Shown one piece after another: positions 18,595 through 29,275 of a DNA stretch of 64,000 bases. Positions within the stretch are counted from its first letter, which is position 1; each line of letters begins with the position of its first letter. The stretch lies in the NCBI RefSeq assembly GCF_001544555.2, contig NZ_FCOK02000050.1:1-64000 (forward strand), given 5' to 3'. A model generated the notes under the pieces. The model searched no databases and was not told where the DNA came from. It saw nothing but the letters and a program-made list of their open reading frames with translations. A program made the translations under genes and the position numbers. This DNA is from Caballeronia udeis. GTDB lineage: Bacteria; Pseudomonadota; Gammaproteobacteria; Burkholderiales; Burkholderiaceae.

Positions 18595-18906
18595 TCAGGC
18601 GGCTGCGAACAATTGTTGCAGCTCACCGGATTCGTACATTTCCATCATGATGTCCGAGCCGCCGATGAACTCGCCGTTCACGTAAAGCTGCGGAATGGTC
18701 GGCCAGTTGGAGAATTCCTTGATGCCCTGGCGGACGCCGTCGTCTTCGAGGACATTGACTGTCTTGATATCGGTCACGCCGCAAGCCTTCAGGACCTGGA
18801 TGGCGCGGCCGGAGAAACCGCACATGGGGAACTGCGCGGTGCCCTTCATGAACAGCACGACGGGTGCTCCTTCGACGATTTGCTTGATGCGTTCTTGCGT
18901 ATCCAT
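18595..18906 (-). CDS. grxD: Monothiol glutaredoxin Grx4/GrxD
   Basis: A 103-residue CGFS glutaredoxin. KGT (21-23), CGFS active site at 29-32, and the glutathione-binding WPTIPQLYVNGEFIGG are all present. It transfers Fe-S clusters, usually with BolA. Start ATG 18906 gives the usual length; the open frame runs 19 codons further upstream. Confidence 0.95.
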   Translation of the reverse strand: MDTQERIKQIVEGAPVVLFMKGTAQFPMCGFSGRAIQVLKACGVTDIKTVNVLEDDGVRQGIKEFSNWPTIPQLYVNGEFIGGSDIMMEMYESGELQQLFAAA

Positions 18907-19082
18907 GGTCTTTCCTGCGAGGCGTTGTAATGCGGGTTGATTTTGGGTCGAGCGGTGAGGCATGCGCTACTTCAAGCGAAATTTCACGCGCTAACAAGCT
19001 GAAATGATAGCGGATTTCAATCTGGGCGGCTGAAAGCGGTTGGGACGTCTTGTGGCCCGTTTGCAGTCGCTTGACACGTGCA

Positions 19083-19910
19083 TCAGGCCGTAAAAAATCC
19101 TCCGCTGACACGTTCGATACCAGCCAGGTCGCGCTCCGATCGTACGTCGGAAAAACCGCGTGCCGTCAGCTGTGCGCGTACGTCTGCGGCCTGATCGTAG
19201 CCATGTTCGAGCCAGAGCGAGCCGCCAGTCGCCAGGAAAAACGGCGCGGTCTGGATGATTGTGCGGATCGCGGCGAGCCCGTCGGCTTCATCGGTGAGTG
19301 CTGTGCGCGGTTCGAAGCGCAGATCGCCTTCGGACAGATGCGGATCGTTTTGCGCGATGTACGGCGGATTGCTCACGATCACGTCGAAGCGCAGCGCGGG
19401 TTCGAGTGCATCCGTCCAGTTGCTTTCCAGCAGGGTGATCTTGCGCTCAGGGCTGAGCAACCGTGACGCATTGCGGGCGGCTACAGCCAGCGCTTCAGCT
19501 GATCGGTCGACTGCCCAGACCTGGGCATCGTCGCGAGCAAAAGCAATTCCCACCGCGATCGCACCGCTGCCCGTGCCGAGATCGAGTACACGCGGCGCTT
19601 CGATCCCTGCCATCTGCTCAAGCGCAATTTCTACCAGCAGTTCCGTTTCCGGCCGCGGAATCAGCACATCCGGGGTGACCTCGAACTCAAGCCCGAAAAA
19701 TTCCCGCGTTCCCACGAGTTGAGCAATCGGTTCGCCTGCCGCGCGTCGTTGTGCCAACGCTTCGAAGCGCACGACGCTTTCCTCGGCCAGTTCTTCGTCA
19801 TCGCGCGTGATCAATTCGGTCCGCCGCCAGCCGAGCACGTGTTCGAGCAGGATCCGCGTTTCGAGCGCAGGTAGCGCAGACGCACGCAACAACCCGGCAA
19901 CCGTCGTCAT
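19083..19910 (-). CDS. prmC: Peptide chain release factor N5-glutamine methyltransferase PrmC
   Basis: A 275-residue methyltransferase that modifies the GGQ glutamine of release factors. It has the SAM motif [14 protein letters not shown] (about 110-123) and catalytic NPPY at 181-184. It overlaps prfA by 4 bp (ATGA), so enzyme and substrate are translated together. Confidence 0.96.
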   Translation of the reverse strand: MTTVAGLLRASALPALETRILLEHVLGWRRTELITRDDEELAEESVVRFEALAQRRAAGEPIAQLVGTREFFGLEFEVTPDVLIPRPETELLVEIALEQMAGIEAPRVLDLGTGSGAIAVGIAFARDDAQVWAVDRSAEALAVAARNASRLLSPERKITLLESNWTDALEPALRFDVIVSNPPYIAQNDPHLSEGDLRFEPRTALTDEADGLAAIRTIIQTAPFFLATGGSLWLEHGYDQAADVRAQLTARGFSDVRSERDLAGIERVSGGFFTA

Positions 19911-20989
19911 TCCGAATCGCCCAGCGCCGCCAGCAACTCGGCCTGATGTTCGCTGACGAGCGCGGCGACGAGTTCGTCAATATCGCCATCCATGATCGCG
20001 TCGAGCTTGTAGAGGGTCAGGTTGATCCGGTGATCGGTCATCCGCCCCTGCGGAAAGTTATACGTGCGAATCCGTTCCGAGCGATCACCCGAGCCGATCA
20101 GGCTCTTGCGCGTGGCCGCTTCCTTCGCGTGCTGCTCCTGATTCTGCTTGTCCATGATCCGCGCGGCGAGCACCTTCAGTGCGCGATCCTTGTTCTTGTG
20201 CTGCGAGCGGTCGTCCTGGCATTCCACGACAATTCCCGTCGGCAGATGCGTCACGCGCACAGCCGAATCGGTCTTGTTGATGTGCTGGCCGCCCGCGCCG
20301 GATGCGCGAAAGGTATCGATACGCAAGTCAGCCGGATTGATTACCACTTCGCCAATTTCATCGGCTTCGGGCATCACCGCGACCGTGCAGGCCGACGTGT
20401 GGATGCGCCCTTGCGTTTCGGTCGCCGGCACCCGCTGCACCCGATGCCCGCCCGATTCGAACTTCAGTTTCGAGTACACGTTCAGGCCCGCGATCCGTAC
20501 GATCACTTCTTTGTAACCGCCGAGATCGGAGACGCTTTCCGACATCATCTCGACCGTCCAGCGATTGCGCTCGGCGTATCGAAGATACATGCGCAGCAAG
20601 TCGCCGGCGAACAGTGCAGATTCGTCGCCGCCCGTGCCCGCACGGATTTCGATGAAGATATTGCGGTCATCGTTGGGGTCTTTCGGCAGCAGCATGGCTT
20701 GCAGATCACGCTCGATAGCCGCCATCCGCTCGCGCGCCTCGCCAATTTCCTCTTCGGCGAAATCGCGCATGGACGGGTCGGAGAGCAATTCCATGGCGGT
20801 GGTTTCGTCGTTCGACGCTTGCCGCCACAACGCGTATTGCTCCACGACCGGCCCGATTTCGGCGTTTTCCCGCGTGATCTTCCGATACTGGTCCATATCG
20901 GCGGTCACATCTTCGCGGCTCATCAGGTCATTGAGTTCGGCCAGCCGGGTAGTGAGCTGGTCGAGCTTGTTTTGCATGCTCGTTTTCAT
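19907..20989 (-). CDS. prfA: Peptide chain release factor 1
   Basis: A 360-residue RF1, the usual length, reading UAA and UAG. The codon-recognition PAT sits at 188-190 and GGQ at 233-235, identical to E. coli numbering. Start is ATG 20989; an upstream extension adds a hydrophobic, non-homologous 21 residues and is rejected. Between hemA and prmC in a conserved operon. Confidence 0.97.
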   Translation of the reverse strand: MKTSMQNKLDQLTTRLAELNDLMSREDVTADMDQYRKITRENAEIGPVVEQYALWRQASNDETTAMELLSDPSMRDFAEEEIGEARERMAAIERDLQAMLLPKDPNDDRNIFIEIRAGTGGDESALFAGDLLRMYLRYAERNRWTVEMMSESVSDLGGYKEVIVRIAGLNVYSKLKFESGGHRVQRVPATETQGRIHTSACTVAVMPEADEIGEVVINPADLRIDTFRASGAGGQHINKTDSAVRVTHLPTGIVVECQDDRSQHKNKDRALKVLAARIMDKQNQEQHAKEAATRKSLIGSGDRSERIRTYNFPQGRMTDHRINLTLYKLDAIMDGDIDELVAALVSEHQAELLAALGDSE

Positions 20990-21088
20990 GGAAGGCTGGA
21001 GCAAAGCTCCGGAGAAGACTGCGATCAGGAACGCGACCGCAAAGATGTTCACATGCGGCGCAACTGCAGAAGAGACGAAAGAGGGGCG

Positions 21089-22402
21089 CTAAGTTTCCGA
21101 CGGATCGGACGGTTCGTTCGATCCGGACGGATGGCCGTGCTTGTAAAGCCCGCCCATCAGGTCGATGAGCTGGTCGCGATTCTCGTGGCTGGCACGGCTG
21201 AGCGCGTGCGTGGGACCGTGGATCAGCTTGTTGGTCAGCGACTGCGACAGCGCTTCGAGCACCGCCGCCGGGTCGTCGCCACGCGCGAGCATCTTGCGGG
21301 CGCGTTCGACTTCCGCGCGGCGCAGTGCGTCGGCTTGCGTGTGCATGTGGCGGATCACCGGCACGATGCTGCGTGCGTCGAGCCATTGCATGAAATTCTG
21401 CACACGGGTGTCGATAATCGATTCCGCCTGCGCCACCGCCGCTTGCCGGGACGCGCTGCCCTCGCGAACAATCGCGCCGAGGTCGTCGACGGTATAGAGG
21501 AATACGTCTTGCAGCTTGCCCACTTCGGGTTCGATGTCGCGTGGCACGGCGAGATCGACCATGAAAATAGGCCGGTGGCGGCGTGCCTTGACGGCTCGTT
21601 CGACCGCGCCAAGCCCGATGATCGGCAACGTGGATGCCGTGCACGACACGATGATGTCGAACTCGTGCATGCGCGCGGGCAATTCGGAGAGGGGAATGGT
21701 ACGGCCGTTGAAGCGTTCGGCGAGCTTTTCGCCGCGTTCGGCGGTGCGGTTCGCGACCACAAGTTCGCGCGGCTTTTGCGCGGCAAAGTGCGTCGCGCAG
21801 AGCTCGATCATTTCACCTGCGCCAATGAACAGCACGCGCTGGCCCGAAATGTTTTCGAAGATGCGCTGAGCGAGACGCACGGCCGCCGCGGCCATGGAAA
21901 CCGATTGCGCCCCAATTTCAGTGGTCGTGCGCACTTCCTTCGCCACGGCGAAGGTGCGCTGGAACAACTGGTTCAGATACGTGCCGAGCGCGCCGGCTTC
22001 CGACGCCGTGCGCACCGCGTCCTTCATCTGGCCGACAATCTGCGTCTCGCCGAGCACCATGGAGTCAAGCCCCGAGGCGACACGAAACGCATGCCGCACC
22101 GCTTCAGATTGCGGCAGCGCGTAGACGTGCGGCGCGAGTTCGGACACCGGCAGGTTGTGATACTTGGACAGCCAGTGGATGGCGGCGTCGCGCGCGGCTT
22201 TGTCGTCGGTGGCGCAATACAGCTCGGTGCGGTTGCACGTGGACAGGATCGCAGCCTCCGGCGCTGCTTTCCCCAGCGGCCCCAGCCACAGGTCTTTCAG
22301 CGCGCCGAGCGCCGGTTTGATCTGTTCGAGCGGAAACGCCACGCGTTCGCGCAAGGCGACAGGCGCAGTGTGGTGGTTGATTCCGATCGCGAGGAGCTGC
22401 AT
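21089..22402 (-). CDS. hemA: Glutamyl-tRNA reductase
   Basis: A 437-residue HemA, first step of C5-type tetrapyrrole synthesis. The catalytic cysteine lies in [11 protein letters not shown], and the NADPH domain carries [16 protein letters not shown] and [14 protein letters not shown]. The C-terminal dimerisation helix is complete. About 100 bp separates it from prfA; the leader toward 22452 is short. Confidence 0.97.
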   Translation of the reverse strand: MQLLAIGINHHTAPVALRERVAFPLEQIKPALGALKDLWLGPLGKAAPEAAILSTCNRTELYCATDDKAARDAAIHWLSKYHNLPVSELAPHVYALPQSEAVRHAFRVASGLDSMVLGETQIVGQMKDAVRTASEAGALGTYLNQLFQRTFAVAKEVRTTTEIGAQSVSMAAAAVRLAQRIFENISGQRVLFIGAGEMIELCATHFAAQKPRELVVANRTAERGEKLAERFNGRTIPLSELPARMHEFDIIVSCTASTLPIIGLGAVERAVKARRHRPIFMVDLAVPRDIEPEVGKLQDVFLYTVDDLGAIVREGSASRQAAVAQAESIIDTRVQNFMQWLDARSIVPVIRHMHTQADALRRAEVERARKMLARGDDPAAVLEALSQSLTNKLIHGPTHALSRASHENRDQLIDLMGGLYKHGHPSGSNEPSDPSET

Positions 22403-22452
22403 GTTATGGGCCTGATCCGATGGCCTTGGATACCTTGGAATTTAGCCCGATA

Positions 22453-23202
22453 TTATAGCCTTTCACGAATTTCTTCAGTCCCAGCCTGGAAACCTACGCC
22501 AGACAAGCCGCCTGGAACGCCTTCCGCTTCAATCCGGTCCAGCTGGTAACCGTAGCCGTAGAGCGGCGTCAGCCGGTAACCGTTGTCCGGGCGGAGGTTC
22601 AACTTCGTGCGCAGACGGGACGCGTGGGTATCCAGCGTCCGCGACGCCATGTCGCTCCCGCGCGGCCACACCACTTCCATGATGTGCGCCCGTGACACGG
22701 CGCGCGACTGGTTCGTGAAGAGCAGCCGTGCGAAGCGGAATTCCTTCGGCGTGAGCAGGACGTGCTGATCCGCGAAACTCACGCTTAATTCCGAAACATT
22801 GAACCGATATTCGCCGAAGTGCTCGGCAACGGGCGTGCGAACCGCGCTTCGGCGCGCCAGCACTTCCACGCGAGCGGCCAGTTCGGTGCAGCGGACGGGC
22901 TTGGCGACGCAATCGTTCGCGCCGGCTTTCAGGCAGGCAACCATGTCCGACTCGTTCTGGCTTGCCGCGATCAACACAATGGGAAGCTGTGGCGCCAGCT
23001 GGCGCACGCGTTCGATGATTTCCGCGCCGATCATGTCGCGCGTTTCATTGGCCGCGATCAGCAGGTCGAATGTGTCGTGCCTCATTCGATCCAGCAACAC
23101 GGGTGCCGTGGGGAAGAAGTGGCAAAAATGGCCGTCCAGGACTAGCGTCCGGCGGATGAGTGCGGCGTGCTGGACGTCCGCGTCAATAATGGCGATTCGC
23201 AT
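22453..23202 (-). CDS. Atypical OmpR-family response regulator lacking the phospho-acceptor Asp
   Basis: A 249-residue protein with an N-terminal receiver fold (1-115) and a C-terminal OmpR-type winged helix (about 135-235: [32 protein letters not shown]). At the phosphorylation position the usual D-x-L-L-L-D becomes DLLIAAN, placing Ala at residue 51; the switch Thr is also replaced by Ala (VLIAAS), while the Lys of AKP is kept. No histidine kinase is adjacent. It probably works without phosphorylation. Upstream of hemA on the same strand, about 50 bp away. Confidence 0.85.
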   Translation of the reverse strand: MRIAIIDADVQHAALIRRTLVLDGHFCHFFPTAPVLLDRMRHDTFDLLIAANETRDMIGAEIIERVRQLAPQLPIVLIAASQNESDMVACLKAGANDCVAKPVRCTELAARVEVLARRSAVRTPVAEHFGEYRFNVSELSVSFADQHVLLTPKEFRFARLLFTNQSRAVSRAHIMEVVWPRGSDMASRTLDTHASRLRTKLNLRPDNGYRLTPLYGYGYQLDRIEAEGVPGGLSGVGFQAGTEEIRERL

Positions 23203-23403
23203 GATTTCCGACGTCGCCGCGTGCGCTGAGGGCCGGCCGGACGGCGCGGCACATGCTTGCCATCGCCATTCCAGCCCCCTAAACTCAGTCGCTACGCTGC
23301 AAACGCCATCCAGACCTTCTAGGTTTACAGAACCGAAAATGCTAGTTCACCGATCCGATTCAACCCATAGGTTTAGTCTTAATTCCATTGGAATGCGCTG
23401 CTA

Positions 23404-23667
23404 ATGGGGTGGCCTGGGATCGTATTTCTCGGTTTGGTGGTCGGGCTGGCCGCCGGATGGCTGCATCCGCTGCGGCGGTCGGTCTCAAGACCATTCGGCC
23501 GGATATGGGCGGCCGGACTCGCGGGCGTGGTGGCGGCGATGGTCGCGAAAATGCTCGGCAATATCACCGGCGCATTCCACGACGGCGATTCTCTCGAATG
23601 GCTCGTGTGCGTGCTGTTCGCGCTGGTCACCGTGACCGTTACGGTAGGTCTGGCGGCGCGTAGCTGA
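23404..23667 (+). CDS. Small GlsB/YeaQ/YmgE-like membrane protein
   Basis: An 87-residue very hydrophobic protein with about three transmembrane segments and glycine-rich helices (FLGLVVGLAAGW, AGLAGVVAAMVAKML). It resembles the GlsB/YeaQ/YmgE transglycosylase-associated family, but without a decisive motif. Start ATG 23404. Upstream of pepP by about 75 bp. Confidence 0.55.
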   Translation: MGWPGIVFLGLVVGLAAGWLHPLRRSVSRPFGRIWAAGLAGVVAAMVAKMLGNITGAFHDGDSLEWLVCVLFALVTVTVTVGLAARS

Positions 23668-23694
23668 TCTCCCGTTGACCGCTGGTGATCCTGT

Positions 23695-23725
23695 GGTTCG
23701 ACGTAACAGAAGGTTCGACGTAACA
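23695..23725 (+). repeat. Tandem 14-bp direct repeat
   Basis: GGTTCGACGTAACA occurs at 23695-23708 and again at 23712-23725, a 17-bp period, directly upstream of the pepP start at 23745. It may be a regulator binding site or a recent duplication. Confidence 0.6.
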
Positions 23726-23744
23726 AAATTCTGCAGGTGACTCC

Positions 23745-25565
23745 ATGAACGATCGACTGAATTCCCCCGATGGCCAGACTTTTGCCCGGCGTATCGAATT
23801 GCTGCGCGGCGCGATGGCGCGTGAGGCGCTGGCTGCCGTGCTGGTGCCGTCGTCGGACCCGCACATCTCCGAGTATTTGCCGGAGCACTGGCAGGGGCGG
23901 CAGTGGCTGTCAGGATTCACCGGTTCGGTCGGAACGCTGGTCGTGACGGCAGATTTCGCCGGCGTGTGGGTCGACAGCCGGTATTGGACGCAGGCCGAGG
24001 CGCAACTGGCCGGCACGGGAATCGCGTTGATGAAGATGATGGCCGGGCAGCAATCCGCACCGCACGTGGACTGGCTCGCCGCGAACGTGGCGGCCGGCGA
24101 GACGGTGGCAGTCGATGGCGCCGTGCTCGGCGTAGCAGCGGCGCGGACGCTGAAAGATGCACTGACGGAGCGCGGGATCTTGTTGCGCACGGATCTGGAC
24201 CTGCTCGATGCCGTCTGGCCCGAGCGGCCGGGTTTGCCATCGGAGAGTGTGTACGAACACGTCGCGCCCCAGGCGAGCGTCGCGCGTCCGGAGAAACTGG
24301 CGGAAGTGCGGCGCGTCATGCGCGAGAAGGGCGCGCAGTGGCATTTCATCTCGACGCTCGACGATCTTGCGTGGCTGTTCAACCTGCGCGGCGCTGATGT
24401 CACCTATAACCCCGTGTTCGTCGCGCATGCGTTGATCGGACTGGATGACGCCGCATTGTTTGTCGGCGACGGCAAGATTCCTGCTGACCTGAAGGCTTCT
24501 TTGCTGAGGGAGAACGTGCGGGTTGAGCCGTATTCCGCCGTCGCGAATGCTCTTGCTACGTTGCCTGCCGGTTCGACGCTGCTCATCGATCCGCGCCGGA
24601 TCACGTTCGGCTCGCTTGCGAAAGTGCCGGCTGAAGTGAAGGTCGTGGAAGCGGTGAACCCGTCGACATTCGCCAAGTCACGCAAGACCGCTGCCGACGC
24701 CGCACACATCCGCGCGACCATGGAACAGGACGGCGCGGCGCTGGCGGAATTCTTCGCATGGTTCGAAGATGCGCTCGGGCGCGAGACGATCACGGAACTC
24801 ACCATCGACGAAAAACTGACGGCCGCGCGTGCCCGCCGGCCGGGTTTTGTGACGTTGAGCTTTGCGACCATAGCCGGCTTCAATGCGAACGGTGCAATGC
24901 CGCATTACCGCGCGACCGAAGCCTCGCATTCGGTGATCGAAGGCAATGGCTTGCTGCTGATCGATTCGGGCGGCCAATATCTGAGCGGTACGACCGATAT
25001 CACGCGCGTGGTGCCTATCGGCACGATTACGGCTGAGCACAAACGCGATTTCACGATCGTGCTGAAGGGGACCATCGCGTTGTCGCGGGCGCATTTTCCG
25101 CGCGGCATTCGTTCACCCATGCTCGATGCCATCGCCCGCGCGCCCATCTGGGAAGCAGGTGCGGATTATGGCCATGGCACGGGGCACGGCGTCGGTTATT
25201 TCCTGAATGTGCACGAAGGCCCGCAGGTCATCTCGCACTATGCGCCGGCCGAGCCGTACACGGCGATGGAAGACGGCATGATCACATCGATTGAACCGGG
25301 GCTTTATCGGCCGGGGAAATGGGGTATTCGCATTGAAAACCTCGTGATGAACGAGCCCGCAGGAAAAACCGAATTCGGCGATTTCCTCAAGTTCGAAACG
25401 CTGACGCTGTGTCCTGTCGACACACGCTGCATCGACCTGACCCTGCTGCGCGACGATGAACGCGCGTGGCTCAACGACTATCACGCGACGGTCCTCGAAC
25501 GCGTTTCGCCGCATGTGTCCGGCGCGGCGAAAGCGTGGCTCGAAAAACGTACGCAAGCAATCTGA
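23745..25565 (+). CDS. pepP: Aminopeptidase P family (Xaa-Pro aminopeptidase)
   Basis: A 606-residue M24B metallopeptidase of the large, three-domain cytosolic type: two creatinase-like N-terminal domains and a C-terminal pita-bread domain from about residue 310. Metal ligands appear in DSGGQYLSGTTDITR, GHGTGHGVGYFLNVHEGP and TSIEPGLYRPGKWGIRIEN. It removes an N-terminal residue preceding proline. It is followed 16 bp later by the HAD gene, probably as an operon. Confidence 0.92.
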   Translation: MNDRLNSPDGQTFARRIELLRGAMAREALAAVLVPSSDPHISEYLPEHWQGRQWLSGFTGSVGTLVVTADFAGVWVDSRYWTQAEAQLAGTGIALMKMMAGQQSAPHVDWLAANVAAGETVAVDGAVLGVAAARTLKDALTERGILLRTDLDLLDAVWPERPGLPSESVYEHVAPQASVARPEKLAEVRRVMREKGAQWHFISTLDDLAWLFNLRGADVTYNPVFVAHALIGLDDAALFVGDGKIPADLKASLLRENVRVEPYSAVANALATLPAGSTLLIDPRRITFGSLAKVPAEVKVVEAVNPSTFAKSRKTAADAAHIRATMEQDGAALAEFFAWFEDALGRETITELTIDEKLTAARARRPGFVTLSFATIAGFNANGAMPHYRATEASHSVIEGNGLLLIDSGGQYLSGTTDITRVVPIGTITAEHKRDFTIVLKGTIALSRAHFPRGIRSPMLDAIARAPIWEAGADYGHGTGHGVGYFLNVHEGPQVISHYAPAEPYTAMEDGMITSIEPGLYRPGKWGIRIENLVMNEPAGKTEFGDFLKFETLTLCPVDTRCIDLTLLRDDERAWLNDYHATVLERVSPHVSGAAKAWLEKRTQAI

Positions 25566-25581
25566 ACGGAGCGACAAACGG

Positions 25582-26205
25582 ATGGCAATCAAGGCAGTGG
25601 TGTTCGATTTCGGCGGCGTGCTGATCGACTGGAATCCTGAGTATGTGTACAGCCGTCTGATTCCCGATGCCACCGAACGGCGCTGGTTCATGGACAACGT
25701 GGTTGTGTCGGACTGGGTGCTGCAGCAGGACGCAGGGCAAACCATTGCCGACGGCAATGCTGAACTGGTTGCCAGGTTTCCCGAGCACGAAGCCCTGATC
25801 CGCGCGTTTTACGAGCGCTGGCAGGAAATGGTGGCGGGTGTGCTGGAAGACGGCGTGGCGCTGGTCGACAAGCTCGAAGCCGCGGACGTGCCGCTGTTCG
25901 GCCTGACCAACTGGTCCGCTGAAACCTTTCCCTGGGCGTGGGAGCGATTCCCGGTGCTGCAGCGGTTTCGCGAAGTGGTGGTGTCGGGCCGCGTGCTGGT
26001 CGCCAAACCCGATCCGGCGATTTTCGCGCTGATGTGGACTGAAATTGAAAAACATCTTCCGGGCATTCAGCCGGAGGAAGTCGTTTTTATCGATGACAAC
26101 GCGAAGAATATTCGTGCCGCAACCGCGCTTGGCTGGAATGCGGTGCATCACACGAATGCTGAGCAGACCGAAGCGCGCTTAAGAGCGCTCGGTTTGCCCG
26201 TGTAA
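25582..26205 (+). CDS. HAD-superfamily hydrolase (subfamily IA, YihX-like)
   Basis: A 207-residue HAD phosphatase. Motif I is VFDFGGVLIDW (D-x-G variant as in YihX), motif II FGLTNWSAE, motif III Lys in AKPDPAIF, and motif IV FIDDNAKN. Start ATG 25582 has GGAGCGAC upstream; the frame is open further up inside pepP. YihX dephosphorylates glucose-1-phosphate in E. coli; substrate here is not determined. Its stop abuts that of the convergent DUF748 gene. Confidence 0.88.
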   Translation: MAIKAVVFDFGGVLIDWNPEYVYSRLIPDATERRWFMDNVVVSDWVLQQDAGQTIADGNAELVARFPEHEALIRAFYERWQEMVAGVLEDGVALVDKLEAADVPLFGLTNWSAETFPWAWERFPVLQRFREVVVSGRVLVAKPDPAIFALMWTEIEKHLPGIQPEEVVFIDDNAKNIRAATALGWNAVHHTNAEQTEARLRALGLPV

Positions 26206-27324
26206 TCATTTTCCGAACAGGTTCTTGAGCGTGTCTCCGATGCTCTTGAGCACGCCACCGGTGTTTTTAGCCACCCCTTCGGGGTTTACGCCGACCGCCT
26301 TCGCGAATCCCGCTGCAAGCTTTTTCATCAAGCTCTCGTTGAGCGAGAACTTGGGGTCGCGCAGATCGCCGTCGAGCTCGAAATCCAGCTTGATCTGATC
26401 GTGATTTTTCAGCGCGGCGATCGCGATTTTGGTCGGGATGCTGAGGAAAGTGTCGAGCGGATTGCCGTCATCCGATAGCTGCAGCCGGTTCAGCGTGACC
26501 GAACCCGGCGCGTGGATCTGGTAGTTGTGCACGGTCGCGTCGAGCGTGAGATCGAGCGTGCCGCCCGTGACGGCGGTCTTCGCACCCGCTTTCTTCAGCA
26601 GATACGGATCGAGCGTCGCGATATCGACATTGCGCAACGTCGTGTGCGTCTGCGAATCCCTGCTCGCTATTTTCATCCAGCCGTTGAACGCGACCGTGCC
26701 CGTGTGCGACGGTCCTTTGATCGACCCGCTCATGTCGAGCTTGGTTGGCTCGACGAGCGCGGGAAGATGCAGGTTATCGACATTGGCTCGCGCGTCGGAA
26801 ATCAGGACCTTGTACGGCGGTGTTTGCACGGATTCATCGAAGAACTCCATCGCGCCGCGCTCAAACGTGACGTGATCGATCAGCCGGTCTTCCTGCGCGT
26901 GTGCCGCGGCTTCGCTTGAACCCGCCTGGGCCTCGCGCGTCGACTGGCGGAGATTGGGCAGCAACTCGATGCTGCCATCGGGGAGACGGGCGACGGAGAG
27001 GTAAAAGCCGTCTACCGTCACATGTTGCACATGCACGCGGTGGCTCAGGAGGGCGCGCATATCGACGTTCACCGTCACGCGTTCGGCGCGCAGCGTGTCG
27101 TCCGTGGGCCAGCCCTTCGGGCCCCGCAGGCGCACGTGGCTCAGCGTGATACGCGCATACCCGACATCGATATCCTCCACCGAGCCGAGCGGCCCAAGCG
27201 TTTCGAGCACGCGCGCCTTCATTTCATGCGCGACGAAAAACCCGCCGCCGACGACCGCCAACAGCAACACCGCGATGACTGCGCCCGCCCACAGCGCCAC
27301 GCGTCGCGCCTTCGTACCCGCCAT
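26206..27324 (-). CDS. AsmA-like / DUF748 domain protein
   Basis: A 372-residue inner-membrane-anchored periplasmic protein with one N-terminal transmembrane helix (about 10-32, WAGAVIAVLLLAVVGGGFFV). The rest is beta-rich, with repeated short strands such as ERVTVNVDMRALL and HVTVDGFYLSVARL, as in DUF748/AsmA-type lipid-handling proteins. The C-terminus is amphipathic. Function in envelope lipid homeostasis is a family-level inference. Confidence 0.7.
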   Translation of the reverse strand: MAGTKARRVALWAGAVIAVLLLAVVGGGFFVAHEMKARVLETLGPLGSVEDIDVGYARITLSHVRLRGPKGWPTDDTLRAERVTVNVDMRALLSHRVHVQHVTVDGFYLSVARLPDGSIELLPNLRQSTREAQAGSSEAAAHAQEDRLIDHVTFERGAMEFFDESVQTPPYKVLISDARANVDNLHLPALVEPTKLDMSGSIKGPSHTGTVAFNGWMKIASRDSQTHTTLRNVDIATLDPYLLKKAGAKTAVTGGTLDLTLDATVHNYQIHAPGSVTLNRLQLSDDGNPLDTFLSIPTKIAIAALKNHDQIKLDFELDGDLRDPKFSLNESLMKKLAAGFAKAVGVNPEGVAKNTGGVLKSIGDTLKNLFGK

Positions 27325-27393
27325 CCCGATGTCCCCCCATCCAGGCCGCCCGTGCGGGCGGCGATCCGGTGCGTTGTTGGCCGCTGGCCGTGC

Positions 27394-29061
27394 TTATCGG
27401 ACGATCGGCTTATAGCGCAGGCGTTTCGGCTTGGCCGCTTCCTCGCCCAGACGATTGCGCTTGTCGGCTTCGTACTCTTGATAGTTGCCGTCGAAGAACG
27501 TCACTTGTGAATCACCTTCGAACGCGATGATGTGCGTCGCGATCCGGTCAAGGAACCAGCGATCGTGCGAGATCACCATCACCGATCCCGCGAATTCCAG
27601 CAACGCGTCTTCCAGCGCGCGCAGCGTTTCGACGTCCAGGTCGTTCGACGGCTCATCCAGCAGCAGCACGTTGCCGCCTTCAATCAGCGTCTTCGCCAGA
27701 TGCAGGCGGCCGCGTTCCCCGCCCGAGAGCGCGCCGACAGTCTTTTGCTGATCGCCGCCCTTGAAGTTGAAGCGGCCGATATACGCCCGTGACGGCGTTT
27801 CGTACTTGCCGACCGTCAGCACGTCCGCGCCGCCCGAAATCTCTTCGAACACAGTCTTGTTGCCGTTGAGCGCGTCGCGGCTTTGATCCACGTACGCGAG
27901 CTTGACGGTCGGCCCCGTGACGATTTCCCCCGAATCCGGCTGCTCCTTACCCGTCAGCATGCGGAACAACGTGGATTTCCCCGCGCCATTTGGCCCGATG
28001 ATTCCGACAATCGCGCCGGCCGGGATCTTCATGTTCAGGTTATCGATCAGGAGACGGTCGCCGTAAGCCTTGCTCACGTTCTTGAACTCGATCACTTCAT
28101 TGCCCAGCCGGTCGCCGACAGGGATGAAGATTTCCTGCGTTTCGTTGCGCTTCTGGTATTCCTGGCTGTTGAGTTCCTCGAAGCGCGCGATCCGCGCCTT
28201 CGATTTCGCCTGGCGTCCCTTCGGGTTCTGGCGCACCCATTCCAGTTCCTTCTTCAGCGCTTTCTGACGAGCGGATTCCGTCGATTCTTCCTGCTTCAGC
28301 CTGTCCTGCTTCTGGTCGAGCCAGCTGCTGTAGTTGCCCTTCCACGGAATGCCGTGGCCGCGGTCGAGCTCGAGAATCCATTCGGCGGCGTTATCGAGGA
28401 AATAGCGATCGTGGGTGACCGCCACGACTGTGCCCGGGTAGCGCGTCAGGAATTGTTCGAGCCAATCCACGGATTCGGCGTCCAGGTGGTTGGTCGGTTC
28501 GTCGAGCAGCAGCATGTCGGGTTTTTGCAGCAGCAGCTTGCAGAGCGCCACACGACGCTTTTCGCCGCCCGACAAGTGTTCGATTTTCGCGTCCCATGCG
28601 GGCAGGCGCAGCGCGTCGGCGGCGACTTCGAGTTGTTGCTCGGGCGTGCCGCCGTCGCTGGTCGCGAGGATGGCTTCGTATTTGGCCTGCTCAGCGGCGA
28701 GGGCGTCGAAGTCGGCGTCGGGTTCGGCGTAGGCCGCATAGATGGCGTCGAGTTTTTTCTGCGCGCTGAAGACTTCGCCGAGGCCGTCTTCAACGGCTTC
28801 GCGCACGGTTTGCTGCGGATCGAGTTGCGGTTCCTGCGGCAAGTAGCCGATGTTCAGGTTCGGCATCGGCGTGGCTTCGCCTTCGATTTCCTTGTCGACG
28901 CCCGCCATGATGCGGATCAGGGTCGACTTGCCGGAACCGTTCAGGCCGAGCAGGCCGATCTTGGCGCCGGGGAAAAACGACAGGGAGATGTCTTTCAGGA
29001 TCTGGCGCTTGGGCGGCACGATCTTGCCGACGCGGTTCATGGTGAAGACGTATTGGGCCAT
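27394..29061 (-). CDS. ettA: Energy-dependent translational throttle protein EttA
   Basis: A 555-residue ABC-F protein with two ABC domains (Walker A GLNGSGKST and GPNGAGKST; signatures HLSGGEKRRVALCKLL and ALSGGERGRLHLAKTL). The opening AQYVFTMNRVGKIVPPKRQILKDIS and the full-length arm are EttA-specific. It gates the first elongation step by binding the ribosomal E site according to ATP/ADP ratio. Confidence 0.95.
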   Translation of the reverse strand: MAQYVFTMNRVGKIVPPKRQILKDISLSFFPGAKIGLLGLNGSGKSTLIRIMAGVDKEIEGEATPMPNLNIGYLPQEPQLDPQQTVREAVEDGLGEVFSAQKKLDAIYAAYAEPDADFDALAAEQAKYEAILATSDGGTPEQQLEVAADALRLPAWDAKIEHLSGGEKRRVALCKLLLQKPDMLLLDEPTNHLDAESVDWLEQFLTRYPGTVVAVTHDRYFLDNAAEWILELDRGHGIPWKGNYSSWLDQKQDRLKQEESTESARQKALKKELEWVRQNPKGRQAKSKARIARFEELNSQEYQKRNETQEIFIPVGDRLGNEVIEFKNVSKAYGDRLLIDNLNMKIPAGAIVGIIGPNGAGKSTLFRMLTGKEQPDSGEIVTGPTVKLAYVDQSRDALNGNKTVFEEISGGADVLTVGKYETPSRAYIGRFNFKGGDQQKTVGALSGGERGRLHLAKTLIEGGNVLLLDEPSNDLDVETLRALEDALLEFAGSVMVISHDRWFLDRIATHIIAFEGDSQVTFFDGNYQEYEADKRNRLGEEAAKPKRLRYKPIVR

Positions 29062-29275
29062 TTGCGGATTCGGTTGTCTTGAGGTTTGCGGTTTTCGGTT
29101 TTACGGCGGGCTTGGGCCGGACGGATTTCGGTTCTTGAGTCTCTGCCGGGAAACCCCTGGATTCAGTACGCGAGAATGCGTTTCCCGCAGCGCGCGGGAA
29201 GTGACGACATTGTACTTCGATGAATATGGCTGTCTGGCGGGCGTTTATCTGCTTTGACGCCGACGCCGGGTGTTC

